DNA from: Bryum argenteum | Lineage: Eukaryota; Streptophyta; Bryopsida; Bryales; Bryaceae | DNA length: 64,000 nucleotides | Assembly (NCBI GenBank): GCA_037043015.1 | Contig: CM073330.1 | Span: 15,332,512-15,396,511, forward strand | Direction: 5' to 3' | Part shown: in pieces, positions 1-11,659 of the stretch | Layout: each line of letters opens with the position of its first letter | Numbering within the stretch: the stretch's first letter is position 1 | Notes under the pieces: model-generated | The model's input: only the letters and a program-made list of their open reading frames with translations | The model's database searches: none | What the model was told of the DNA's origin: nothing | Made by a program: the position numbers and the translations under genes

Positions 1-537
1 ACAAATCATGCTACTAGTATGTCTATACTCTTCTTAGGACGGTGTTGAAGTTTCTATATCTATTTTTAACAGAAAACCTGTGACCCTCAGTAGTACTAAC
101 CACAAGCATTAACTCAAAATTTATGGTTAATATTATTTTAGCACAAAGTAGTATGATGTTCATTATTTACCTTCAAGATTTTGTGACGAGGATGTATCTT
201 GTAACGAGGATGAATTTTTATCCTGTGTATAGGAGAAGATTGTTATACTTCATGAGATTTTTCTTGGAAATAAAATTCTATGGTTAGTAATTAGAAAGTG
301 GAAATTCATAGTAATATTGATTAAGTTTGATTTTTTGAATAAATCATATGGCTTATTCATATGATAATCATATAAAAATGAAGCTTATATATGTATGGAA
401 AACTTAACATATTACTTTTAAAGATATCCTCTAAGAAGCAGTAAGACTATTATGTTGATTCTATCTTAGAAATGCTTATATTGATCAACTAATAATGAAC
501 TGTAATGCTACTTCATCGTAAATCCCGGAAGCATTAC
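1..537. other. AT-rich DNA, no gene seen
   Basis: I see no reading frame, RNA gene or element that I can support here. The stretch may include intron or downstream sequence of the minus-strand candidate exon that begins at 538. Confidence 0.5.
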
Positions 538-690
538 CTCGTTGAAGAATTTGTTCAATTTTCTTCCAAGCCCATCAAAAAGTTTAAAGATGTGATGCTC
601 ATTATGCCTTTTAGAAATAGCAATTGATGCACCTGGTTGTTGTACTGTTTCTTCCAACACCCGTAAATAGATCTTAATATTGTATAACTT
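538..690 (-). CDS. Candidate internal exon of an unidentified gene
   Basis: On the minus strand a 153-bp open segment (51 codons, phase 0 at both ends) is bounded upstream by an acceptor-like CTATTGCAG and downstream by a donor-like GAG/GTAATG. Its translation has ordinary protein composition, for example VLEETVQQPGASIA and HIFKLFDGLGRKLNKFF, unlike the low-complexity noise around it. I do not recognise the family. It could belong to the same minus-strand gene as the Q/S-rich locus at 3255-4728, but I could not link them by convincing intervening exons. It could also be a chance open frame with chance splice signals. Confidence 0.35.
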
Positions 691-3254
691 CTGCAATAGA
701 TTATTGTGTTCTTATTCAAGACCTTAGTAATGTCCTATATACTCTATAAGTTCTACAAATAAACATACAACAAATTCCTGAATAGATGTTGCACCATATA
801 TTAAAGAATAGATTTTGGGTTTCTTGATGTTTTTTTATATCACGTTGAATTTTCACTTGGAAGCTATGCAATCTATAGTAAACTTAACAATATTGTTAAG
901 TTTACTATAGACTCTCTATATCTATAAGGTGGTTAAGCCGAGATATTGCAAAACAGTTTCATGCTACATTGGGACTCTCTAATTTAATACCCTCGACCAC
1001 CCCTAGCCTATTAAAGAATGGAGTTTATTACTATTTCTATTTTCAAAGAAAAACACATTCCTTAGGGGCATTATTGTAGGGTGTTTTTAAAATTGTGACA
1101 TTTAAAAATTATACAAAGTGGTGTTTAACATTTCCATATTTTTCTTGAATAACGCAAGGGTAGAGCCAAATTAGCACCAAATTCAGTGCCATACATGTAG
1201 TATAGAAGGATATTTGTCCATTCTTCAATAACTCTTTCATAATGTTTTAAAATTGTTTATTTCATTGTACCTTTAAAGAAAGCACAATGGACTTTAATAG
1301 ATTTTAATTGTTAAACTATACTTTAGCTTTGACTATTACAAAATTTACGCAACATTAGAGCATTATGTACTCTATCCTAGCTTAACTCTCAAACTTTTTT
1401 AAAGTCCAAATTGGTCTTTGAGTGTTTCGGAGAGTCAAAATTTACCCTCCCTTAGATATTTTAAAATGTCTATTTTCAAGCAAAGAGCCAACGGTTGAAT
1501 ATTTTGAATATTACTAGTGAACCAAGTAGCATTTAAGAGCCTATGATTTATAAAATAAGCTGTGAATGAAGATTTACGAGATCTAGAATCATAAGGAGTC
1601 ATTTTTGATATAGAGTCAAATTTGTGACAAAACTATAGGAGTTAAACCACCCAATGAAAATATAAAGTCAAATATGCAACTAGAAACAAGACATGACCAC
1701 TTAACCTCTAAAGTCTATTTTTAGTCTAAAAACACAATTTTCTTCACGGCAACTCAGATTTTGATGAGGTAAAATATACAAATCTCAACCATAGTTACCA
1801 TACAAACTTGTAGAAGAGTTAAAAAGGCAATGAAAGCTAAATATGATTCTTAAGGCCTTATAGGTTGCCATTGTACTCAAAATAGATTATGAAATTTCAT
1901 AATTATCACTTCAAAGTGAAAATACTACTAATGATCTTATTGCAACCAACTTGAAAATTGCTCCACCTTTAATTTTCAAAACACTTCAGTACCAAAAATA
2001 TACTAGAAATAGTTTTTGGCTGAAGTTATGACGTTGCTATGCTGAAACTACCCCAAATTTTATGAAGGAAAAAATAGTTCAAAGACCTCTTATACTAAAG
2101 TGAATTCTCATAATATCTTCATTCAACTACGCTCCCTACCACAAAGATAAGACTTGAATTAGAATCCAACCTAACCAATTAGGTTAAAATCTATTCTTAA
2201 ATGAACAAGAGAGGACATAGGTATTTCAACATAGGACCACCATTGTAAATGTACTACCAAAATTATTATAATAAAAAACTTCCAACTAGATACTTCATAG
2301 ACTTTATCCCAAGTTCACATTGATGTATAACATACTCCAAAATAAATAAATCGTGATACAAAAAAATGCTTGGAACACTCAAACATGCTTTATTTTTGGA
2401 AAAGTAGAAGCTATCAAAACCATTACAAGAATGCATGCCATAAATTCACACATCTAGGATTTTGGATAGAAGTTTTACCCAAAAAAGGAAAATTTCATTT
2501 GAAATCCAACCCCAAATTTATTTGTCAAGATGGACGTTGCATGGATTGATTTCCTAAATGATCAAATTCAAGATTATTAATGGTTAAGAAAGCTAGGCCT
2601 GGTGGCTATAGCTATTGTAAAATCCTTGATAGGTACATTCTACAAGCTAATTAGGATGAAGCCTTTTAAGTCAAAGATGAAAAACAAGGCAAGTTGCACA
2701 AGGGAAGGGCACCAATACTTTTTATGGAACTTTGCTTGAAGCCCATTGGCATATAGTAAAAATAAAATTTGCACCATTTAAGGTTAACGAAGAGGTAATA
2801 GAGATGTCTTTTATGATATCTTTAAATGAATATTTTGAACTCTCAATGAAGACATATATATCCTCTATAGTTTTTGATATCAATGTATATTAGCAATCAT
2901 ATGAAATAAGGTACCCAAAAGTAGCATTTGTGACATTAATTAGTATAATAGTAATGATAGATGTTGCTTACAAAATAATTGAGCAAGACCACACTTAAAG
3001 TTTACCAATTCAGTCTCTAGATGTCGAAGAAGCTACATGATGGCAAAAGATTATTATTGCGGGAGTAATTTTAAATTCCTTAAAATAATTTTTGTAGATA
3101 CATCAAGTTATCATATTATGTATTATCTAAAATTTTCCTAGAAAGTACAAAACTAGAGCACATTTGATTGATGGAACAAAGATGTGTTTGGACTTCGCTT
3201 TTATTACATAGTTTTTGAAAATTTCAATATCTACTTTCAAAAAAGTCATCAGCA
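691..3254. other. AT-rich intergenic or intronic DNA
   Basis: No gene or mobile element is recognised, apart from the palindrome at 872-911. A few short open segments occur on the minus strand, one near 1168-1250, but none has convincing splice sites or a recognisable domain. Confidence 0.5.
872..911. repeat. Perfect 40-bp palindrome
   Basis: The two 20-base halves are exact reverse complements with no spacer, centred on AATATT between 891 and 892. The outer bases are TCTATAG and CTATAGA. It could extrude as a cruciform or form a hairpin in RNA. I find no associated gene, and it may be the remnant of a small inverted-repeat element. Confidence 0.9.
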
Positions 3255-4728
3255 TTAATAATAACTACCATAAGAAGTTTTTACCAAGGATGTAATATCA
3301 TGACTTCCATAGCGTTGAGCTGGAATTATGATTAGTTTTTGCATCCACTTAGAATTTGGTATTGTATAAAAATCCTTTCGACAAGAAAAAAGATTTCTTG
3401 GAGATTGCACTTGAGAACTTTTAAAAGACTCATGTTGTAATGATGTTACTTTTGTTGATTTTAAGTTGATGTCTTTTTTGTTTTTTATGGTTTCCTCTTG
3501 CACCAACAATGTATCATTATTCAAAGATTTTGTAGTTTGAAGATTAGTGTTACTGTTTTCGACGTATGAGTGTTTTTGTGATTTCGGTAACAAATTTTTA
3601 TCTTGAAGAGAGATTGATAATCTTTCTTCAATAGAATGTGGTTGTTTATCAGATTCAAGACAAAGATCATTTTGTTGTAGAATTCGTAATTCATTTCTTT
3701 GGTTGGAATTTGTATCAATTTGATTTGGTTGAGAGATAGATATTTTCTTTAAGTGAATAGGTGAAGTATTTTTTTGCTCCAAAGGAGAAAGATTTTGTGG
3801 TTGTAAAGTAGAAACTCCTTGTAAGTTGGAGGACATATTGTTTTCATAATCTGATGATGAATTGTTCTGTGATTGAGAAATTGAACCTCCTTGTAAGGAA
3901 GAGGGTGGATTTATTGCTTGGTTCGGTAGAAAATTATTAGATGGTGGAGAGGTAGATGATCTTTGTACATTACTAGGTGACTTTTTTCCTTTATTTGTTG
4001 ATGAAAGTAAAGAATCTTGTATGGGTGGTAAATTTCCTTCAAAAAATACGGAATCTTCATGACTCCTAGAGTGAGTATCAAACTCTTGGTTTAAAAATGA
4101 GTCACTTTGTTGGGAAGGAAGTTCATTTTTTTCTTGAATGAATTTTGAATCTTGCAAATATAAAGGAGGAGTAAGTATTGAAACTCCTTTATCCAATCTA
4201 TCACTTCTATTTTCAATAATGCTTTGGGATCTAGAAGTTGAAGGAGCAAGATTATTGTATGGTATATTTATTGACGTATTATGTTGGATTATAGGTTTGG
4301 TCTTGTCTATTTCTAAGGTAGCAACTGCTTGCGTGTTTTGTGTAATATTATTATCCTAGACACTAACATTTGGTACATCATCTCCTTCAGGCATGTGTGG
4401 TAGTTCAATTTTCTCCGCATTTTTTTCATGTTCTTCATCAAATAATAAAGTTTTGTTTTTTCTAAGACTCATCATTTTCAGGATTTGCTTGCCATAGGTT
4501 CTCTCCGATTTGCACAAAATTTAAATTGTAAGAGTCATCTCCTTCTAAACTTTTAGGGTGTAATGAATATGATGTAATTTGGTCATTAAAATCAGGTTTC
4601 AGTTCATTTTGAGTGTTATTAATGTTATTGGTCCATTGTTCTTGCATGTCTTTGTCTTCTTCAATAGATATTGAATTGTAAGGATAAAAACGCCCATCTT
4701 GGTGAATATACATATCCAAATTATACTT
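3255..4728 (-). CDS. Q/S/N-rich low-complexity protein locus, frame interrupted
   Basis: The main open segment runs from about 4356 down to a stop at 3255 (about 365 codons). It is rich in Ser, Gln, Asn and Leu, with loose repeats of the form SLQGxSxSQ and LQPQN. Upstream, an in-frame TAG near 4357 separates it from acidic coding-like sequence (PHMPEGDDVPNVSV). Further up, a one-base shift near 4461 separates that from another coding-like segment (MYIHQDGRFYPYN...ENDES) that opens just after an acceptor-like TTAG at about 4729. No ATG opens the main segment. It may be a real multi-exon gene with sequencing errors, or a decayed gene. No domain, membrane segment or signal peptide is visible, and the composition suggests a disordered protein. 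The function is unknown. Confidence 0.4.
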
Positions 4729-5519
4729 CTAATCGGTTTATTGCAATGATATATGATAGTTGTATTTGAGTTTTTAGTCTTACTTATGGATGTGGTAAAA
4801 CTATTGAAAAAAATTATCTCTGAAAATCTCAAGCAAAATCTATCTCACAAATTGGATTGAGTATGATACGTATGAGTTCCAGGTCATTACAGTGATCCTT
4901 CTATATGCTATATTGTTCTTAGGCTTAAAGCCATATACTAATTCAATTTTTGTATTTTGCAATTTTCAAGAAAGAGAGGCTTATCTTAATATGTACAAAT
5001 TTATTGTAAGTGTATAGATTATTGTTATCTTGATAAGTGAACACATCTATCAAATATTTATTATTTACATCTTATTTTCAGCTGAGTATCAATCTTAAAA
5101 CTGATGGTAAGTGTTAAGCTTAAAGTGTTGCATTTCTGCAATTGTTTATTTTTACATTTCACTTACTTGCAACATCCACTCTTCAATATGAGGGTGATTT
5201 TGACTTTAAATATTTCAAAAGAAACACCTACCCCACATGACCTGCTAGACCTAGCAACCCCAAGATTGCTAGTCTACCACACCATGGCCCAGACGTCAAA
5301 CTAAAATATCCTAAATACAAAAGAAAAACCCCTCATATCACCCATGAATACCTTAGTAAATAAGATCTATGGCCAAAAATAATATGATATTATTTACAAG
5401 GGCCAAAAATCTAGCTTTTACCTCTACTATTATACACATATAATAGCATGCCTCTATAATAGGCAAGTTTGAGCGGACCAAGTAGGGAGTTATAGAAGGA
5501 GTTTATTGTAGAAAAAAAG

Positions 5520-5555
<36 letters not shown>

Positions 5556-5876
5556 GTTACAAACACTTGTGTGTTACAACTTAGGTGAAATTGTGCACAA
5601 TAACTCAACAATGACTTATTGTTAAGTATGAATTCAAAACTTATATTTTTAGGAAAAAAATACATGAACTCAATGAATTGGAATTGACATAAAACTGAAC
5701 TCTCTAATTTCAATTCTCAAAAAGTAATGATTATTTTATAATAAGGTGTGAAAGTTGCCTATCACATATGGTAGTATAAAAAGGTTTGCAAAAGTCAAAT
5801 GCTTTCATCCTCGGAGGATCAAAGCATCTAATAAAACGTGCACTTAGATATTATTTTGGGCATCTTGTAATCTCTC
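4729..5876. other. Non-coding AT-rich DNA with a poly-A tract
   Basis: No gene is recognised. A nearly pure A tract lies at about 5513-5550, broken by one G near its start. It could be the tail of a retroposed sequence or simple slippage. No flanking duplication was evident. Confidence 0.5.
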
Positions 5877-6769
5877 TTTAACCCCTAACTTTCCTTGAAG
5901 CCCAAATTGGGTTTTTGCAATTCTGGGCAGCCTAGATGAAGGGGTTAAAAGTAATATTTTTGCCTAAGAATTTTATCGGGTCCTCCTTATACTGCAAAGT
6001 GTATGTGGTAAAATTTGCAAAGTCAAATTCCAATTTTTGAGTCTTCAAGGACGATCCTTAGGTTGCGAGCCGAGATGGGGCATCTCAAAAAAGTAACTTT
6101 TTTTATTTTTATTTTTTGAAACATGATCATCACTAAATCACTACTCAAATTTCAAAGTGACTCAAGTCAATAAGTTTACCAATTTTACAAGGGCAGCCTC
6201 CAAAATTTTTAAAACCAATCTTCGCAATACCCAAAAAAACTTGGGAGATAAACTTTGGATGTTACGATCTCTCAAATGGTAAACATCCAACGGTCAATTT
6301 TTTGTAGAGTAATCAGTCATATTTTTAGGTACAAAACCTTACGGTTGAAAGTTTTAAAAAAATAAAAGAAATCGGTTTACACCCCCACGAGTGCTTAGAG
6401 GTAGAGAATTTCAGTTTTGAGGTTTTAAGCTCCCAAATTTTTTTGGAGGCTGCCCTTGTAAAATTGGTAAACTTTTTGACTTGAGTCACTTTGAAATTTG
6501 AGTAGTGATTAAGTGATGATCATGTTTCAAAAAAATAAAATAGAAAAAGTTACTTTTTTGAGCTGCCCCATCTCGGCTCGCAACCCAAGGATCGTCCTAG
6601 AAGACTCGAAAATTGGAATTTGACTTTGCAAATTTTACCACATACACTTTGCAGTATAAGGAGGACCCGATAAAATTCTTAGGCAAAAATATTACTTTAA
6701 ACCCCTTCATTTAGGCTGCCTAGAATTGCAAAAATCCATTTCGGGCTTCAAGGAAAGTTAGGGGTTAAA
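5877..6769. mobile_element. piggyBac-like foldback element (non-autonomous)
   Basis: This is an 893-bp inverted-repeat element. The left arm (5877-6210) and right arm (6435-6769) are imperfect reverse complements over about 335 bp, with a spacer of about 225 bp. The ends read TTTAACCCCTAACTTTCC and its reverse complement, so the CCCCTAA termini sit directly against TTAA on both sides. That arrangement is typical of piggyBac-type elements (TTAA target, ends starting CCC). There is no coding capacity, so movement would need a transposase in trans. The smaller element at 11716-11983 has the same TTAACCCCTAA terminus. The superfamily call rests on termini only. Confidence 0.65.
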
Positions 6770-8654
6770 ATACGGTGCATAATGGAGTTATTCACAATTA
6801 TTATGTTCATCTTAGAAGTAGTTAGGGGTTTGCAAAATTATTTGTAACATTTGCAATGGGTAGAGATACACCAAAACTAAATCTATTATATAAAAATTAA
6901 TACAGGATAATAATTTGAGAATACTTGTAGAAAGGCCGAGCTTGCTTAGAAGGACCCTTCATCACACTTCATAATCACATAACACATAGTCAATCAAAAA
7001 GTGACCATCATTACCATCCCCAGTTTTAACTTCTTGTTTAACATATCATTGTAAGTAGAATAACCGTTCCTATGTAGGAATGTTGAAGGTTGACCGAGAG
7101 AATTGCAAATGGCTCTCACACCCTCTTTGCCCTTGTAAATTTGTTTTGATGTCTCGCATTCCAAGTTGCTGCCTACCTTGTACTAATACTAAAATTTTGG
7201 CTTGTCGGCAACTTGGCCTCCATACTACCCATGAATTTTTTCCCTACATGTTCTTTAACACTCATTCAAACAAACCAAAACCCAAATGAAATTTTGTACA
7301 TACTATAAATTCCATATGATAACAAACCTACGAAATTTCTCTTCAACACAAGAAACTTTCTGATAGTATTCAACTTTTAGGTCTGACAATCCTTCAAAAT
7401 TAAAATTTAACCCAAAAATTTATCAATTGGGCTAAAAGGATTAAACTAATGTTTTTTGCCGCTTCTCTATCTCTCACTACACTCACGACCCTATTAAAAG
7501 AAAAATCCCGAGATGTTTACAAGTTATGATTTTCAAATTTTTTACCTTTAATTGATATTTAACTAATAATGGACAAATTCATAGTACAGAAATGATGTCG
7601 GCTGTCCACCGATATTACCTTGAGACTCCATCAGTAATTTTTGAAAAGTCATAACTCAGTCAAATTTTGTCCAAATTAAACATGTGTTTGATTTGGACAA
7701 AATTTGAGTGAGTTATGACCTTTTGAAATTTGCAGATGTGGGGATGTATTGGCTGACTGCCGATAAAACCAAGGTTCTTCATTAGTTGCAAATAGTCCAT
7801 AAGTTGGAAATAAGTCCATAACTAGTTAAATATCAGTTCTTTCTGGTGATTTTCAAAGTAAAGCATCCTAGAAAATGCTCACTATGTCTATTGTGATAAA
7901 CAATCAAAAGCCTCTCATGTAAGTAATTTCATATTTAATGCAAGTAAGCAAAGAACTGATTGGTTGAATCACTTGAATGAATAATAAGAGGTCAAGGTCA
8001 AGTAAAATTCTTGTTTATTATGATTGTATGGCTACAAATTCAATCTTGCGTTGCTCTAAATTTTTGGGATAAGGGTTGCGAGCATTGTACTACGTAAATC
8101 GTCAATCCTACTAAGTACCAAATATGCCAAACTGACAATTTTGAGAAAGGTAGAATATGGTAATAAGAAAGGTTGATATCAAAGGGATAATGGTATCATA
8201 GAAAAACAATGTGTGCTCCAGAATGGCACTAAAGATACAATTTTGGAGAATTAAATTTAATTAAATTGGAAATTTGTGGGAAAATCAGAGGTTTGGTATC
8301 CAAAAAAGGCACTTCAAAGATTGCCCATACAAGATTTTCTTTATTTATTCCATGTAAAAATAACTTTGTATTGAAAACATCAGTGAATACCGTAAGCTTT
8401 GACTTTATCAAAAAGTGGTGGATAGACTAAGTTCGTAGCAATAATCATTAGCAATCTTCTAAAAACGCTAGATACAATTTTACACATTGAAATAACAAAA
8501 GGGCATCTAGAGGTGGTCTAGGAGCTTCACTAACCTAGGGCTTTGGTCAATGTTCATATTCCTTTAAAACCATATATATAAGTTGATCCAAATCAAAGAC
8601 TACAATATTGTTCTGAACTCACTTTACTTCTTTTATACTTTTATAAGTATTTTT
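6770..8654. other. AT-rich non-coding DNA
   Basis: No gene is recognised. It contains the small hairpin at 7643-7724. Short open frames (7080-7289 plus, 8229-8411 minus) have no recognisable domain and look like chance. Confidence 0.5.
7643..7724. repeat. Inverted repeat (hairpin), about 36-bp arms
   Basis: The segment around AGTCATAACTCAGTCAAATT (7647 onward) is followed after a few bases by its near-perfect reverse complement, ending in GAGTTATGACCTTTT. Weaker similarity continues outward, where both flanks carry GGCTG...CCGATA-like motifs. It may be a small, worn inverted-repeat element. No function is assigned. Confidence 0.7.
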
Positions 8655-9021
8655 ATTGATACTCAATAGAGATGGAGAGGGAATACAACACACTCAAAGC
8701 TTACATATAACTAAAGCAAGGATGCTTGAATGAGCTATTGCCTACTTTCAAAGGCTTTGATTATCTCAATGGCACCTTCCTAGTGTCTTCTTGTACGACT
8801 TTCAAATGCTTTCGGTCCACATAGTTAACATGTGTGCGTCCTAATACTATCTAGGACTTACTTATCTTTCCTTTCTAATTATACTTCCTAAGATGAACAC
8901 AAGTCTGCTGGTCCTTATCCCCTTATTTCTTACTCATTTTATCTTTTTACTCCTTACTCATCTTAGCCACTATTAACCTTGCATTGCTTTAATCATCTAT
9001 AAGCAATCCCATTTTCAACAC
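8655..9021 (-). repeat. Decayed family-B copia LTR (3' LTR side)
   Basis: In minus orientation this matches the family-B LTR in order: CTCAATAGAG, CAAAGCTTACA, GCTTGAATGAG, and a final TTTTCAACA. It is followed at 9022 by CTCCCACTTTGCGAGTA, the reverse complement of the polypurine-tract region that precedes family-B 3' LTRs. It is heavily diverged from the young B LTRs at 44-55 kb, so it is an old insertion. Confidence 0.6.
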
Positions 9022-9221
9022 TCCCACTTTGCGAGTACATTCTACTTCGCAATTCCATGGCCTTGGTGAAAAACATATCAATCCTTTGGTGTCGCGCCCT
9101 GTACTACGTATAGAGCTTTAGACTACTAAAGGCTTATCCTACTAAAGGCTTATCGTTTGTAAAGAAGGCTGATCTTCTAGAGCCTTATGCTTTGAAGAGT
9201 GAGCCTGTTCACTTGAGCCTT

Positions 9222-9578
9222 ATCTTAGTTGTAGCACTTAGTTCATTCCCTTAAATATGTAAGCACATGCTTTGAATGAGTATATATTTGATTTAAGCAA
9301 CCATTTCTCTACTACTTTGTAGGCTTTGATTGTCTTTCTATTTTCTCTTTCAATTCACCTACAAAATTATCTTCAACAACTTATGTATTGATAGGTAGGC
9401 ACATGGAGCTACAATCAATATGTGATAACCAAGAAGACCCTCGACTTTTTACTCTCTGAGGCTCTTTACAACGAACCCTCTTCAAACACTATAGAAGACT
9501 GAAGACTTACTCGTTTAGCTTACTATAATATACTCTAAAAAATCCTTGTAAACTACAAGCGATATCATTTTCAACACC
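9222..9578. repeat. Decayed B-type LTR fragments in opposite orientations
   Basis: About 9222-9345 resembles the plus-strand second half of a B LTR (TTGTAGCACTTAG, ATGTAAGCACATGC, AATGAGTATAT, GTAGGCTTTGATTG). About 9370-9578 resembles the minus-strand LTR (GATAGGTAGGCACATGG, CTACAATCAATATG, GATAACC, ending ATTTTCAACA). This is an old nested or rearranged LTR pair. Confidence 0.5.
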
Positions 9579-9599
9579 TCACCCTCCTTTGGCACTCTT

Positions 9600-9765
9600 T
9601 GACCTTGGCACTCCTGTGTGCCATCAACAATCTCCCACAAGTCTATGGAACAGAGTGTCAAGCTCATATTGCACTTCTACACATTGAACTTAGTACCATT
9701 GAACTTCTCAAAGCGCCCTAACACTCTTACCCTCCAAAGAAGTCATTGCAAAACACAATCCCTAC
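9600..9765 (-). pseudogene. Family-B gag N-terminus remnant
   Basis: On the minus strand this aligns by eye with the start of family-B gag at 53030-53190, the region encoding the KFNGTNF...WKFKMNLAL...DLWEIVEGT segment of the copia gag domain (UBN2/DUF4219-like). Many substitutions and small indels remove the reading frame. It belongs to the same old minus-strand relic as the flanking LTR pieces. Confidence 0.55.
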
Positions 9766-10573
9766 CCTTGCCTCACCAAACATTCAAATGTAGCTACTAA
9801 TCACTCAAATTAGCCTTTACTAATGTGCAAAAACAATTATTTATAAAAAATGCACAATACCCCTCTCTATAGCTCAAACAAACAAGATCCACTTGCTACC
9901 ACTGAAATGATATCATTTACAATGTATCACGCCTCCAAATGCTAGATCTAGATCTCTACCACATACACAATGTGTAGTTGCACCTCTGAGCACCCAAAGT
10001 AGCCCTCAATGCACGCAAATGAACACTTGTAAATTCTCTAAACAAGATGCTCAAGCCTTGAATCTATATCAATAAAGCTTCTGGATCCACAAAGCACTGA
10101 AATCTAAGCTTAAGAGTATAAAAACACTACTTTAGCACGACACACGCTCAAATCAACCTTTAGTGTACACACATGCACTCCAAATGCTAAATTCAGCCCT
10201 AACAGCCTCAAGTGCACTCAACTGGATCAAAGTATGCACTTCTAAATTCAAACCCCTTGGAATAAAGGACTTAGTGGACCTTAATGCAAATCACACCTCC
10301 AAATGTGCTAAAAATACTCAAGATAAAAAAACTGAACCTTACAAGCTTCCATAAAATAGTTTCAAACACCTCCAAATTACTCCTTTTGCCTCCAAATGCT
10401 CCAAATCACCTCAAATTGACTCCAATTGACTCAAAATGGTTGGAGATACCTCCAAGTGTCTGTATGTGCACCTCAAAATTCTGAAAAATCTCCAAGTAGT
10501 GCAAACTAGCCTTGCATATGCATGCAATACGTCCATGACCTCTTGAAGCGTCCAAATGTTTTCACTAGAGGAG
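9766..10573 (-). repeat. Decayed family-B leader (5' untranslated region)
   Basis: This reproduces, in minus orientation, the long leader found between PBS and gag in the younger B elements: AGATCTAGATCTC, GCACTCAAATCAGCCCT-like motifs, then iterated CTCCAAAT units. It ends in a worn primer-binding site (GTAGTAGGCTCTTAG against GTAGTGGGCCCATAA). Confidence 0.55.
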
Positions 10574-11379
10574 TAGTAGGCTCTTAGAAAAAGAGAGAGA
10601 ATACAAAATAAGCAAAATCTTACATTACAAAAATATCTGTAGTGTATTTCCTAGGCTATTTTTAGTTAATTCTATATCCGTTGTATATAGATCTGATATG
10701 CGATGTCTGATAGGGCCAACACGTCTATTATTTATTTAGCGTATTTAGAGTCTTAAAGTCATTTTTGCATTCAACATTCTCTTCTGATCTATTATGATCA
10801 ATTGGATGTAACATCTACTCAATCCAACCGACTATATGTGTTACACTATACGTATCCTATGAGCTGACTATATGTGTCCTATGTGAGAGTTGTTGCTATC
10901 TCATACACTTTTCTTTTTGCTAGTATACAATAACTCTTGTATATAAGAGTTGTTGCTATCCAGTACTTTTTTTTTTGCTAGTACAAAATAGCTCTTGTTG
11001 ACTCTTCATTCTTCTTCTTTTGTGATGCATGTTATGTTAAAACGATCAAATGTTTAGTGTTGTGAGATTGATGTTGTTGTATAACAGTTTTTTAACAACC
11101 AATATTCTTTGGTCGAACTCTATTGTTGTGAGATCGATGTTGTTGTATAACAGTTCTTTAACAATTCTTTTACAGTACCCGATCCTGACACGTGGGTGTT
11201 GTCTCATAAGTTGTCCCTACTTGGTAGATGGTAGTCTGATTTTAAGTTGTCCCTACTTGGTAGATGGTAGTGTGATTGTTGTTGTCTCGCAAGTTGTCCC
11301 TACTTGCTATATCCGATATTGACATGTCTTGTAGGGGAACCAACTTAGACTTGTTAAGGTATTCACTAAAGAACCTCCT
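10574..11379. other. Old LTR-derived or unclassified DNA
   Basis: It begins with AAAAAGAGAGAGAATACAAA, which resembles the minus-strand start of a B LTR. Most of the stretch is not recognisable. It contains short local duplications: GAGAGTTGTTGCTATC-like units near 10890-10960, GTGAGATTGATGTTGTTGTA units at 11062 and 11128, and GTTGTCCCTACTTG units at 11210-11300. No gene is seen. Confidence 0.4.
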
Positions 11380-11655
11380 TAAGAACTCAAAAACAAGTAA
11401 GGCAATGAATGCTTGAATGAGACATTTGTATACTCAATCCAAGCTCTTGCTTATATTTTATATGTAGGTACATAGTGCTACAATCTATGTGGGACAACCC
11501 AGAGGCCCAATCCTCTTTTCACACTCCGAAGGCTCTAATGACAAGCTCTCCTCACACACTCAAGAAGACTAGGGACTTGCCACTTTTACTCACTATGTAT
11601 ACTCTAATATGTACTTATAGGATCAATCTAATTTTCATCATTACCTGCAAATTGA
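11380..11655 (-). repeat. Decayed B-type LTR fragment
   Basis: In minus orientation the order of B LTR landmarks is kept: AAGGCAATGAATGCTTGAATG, ATACTCAATCCAAGC, GCTTATAT, GTAGGTACATAGTGCTACAA, GACTAGGGACTTGCC, ATCAATCTAATTTTCA. No coding sequence is present. Confidence 0.55.
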
Positions 11656-11659
11656 AAGT

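Noticed and set aside
1168..1250. Minus-strand open stretch reading like ERVIEEWTNILLYYMYGTEF
   Set aside because: It looks protein-like, but I found no good acceptor or donor and a stop follows soon. Too weak to call an exon.
5513..5550. Poly-A tract as the tail of a SINE or processed gene
   Set aside because: No gene-like or tRNA-like sequence next to it and no flanking duplication. Simple slippage is enough.
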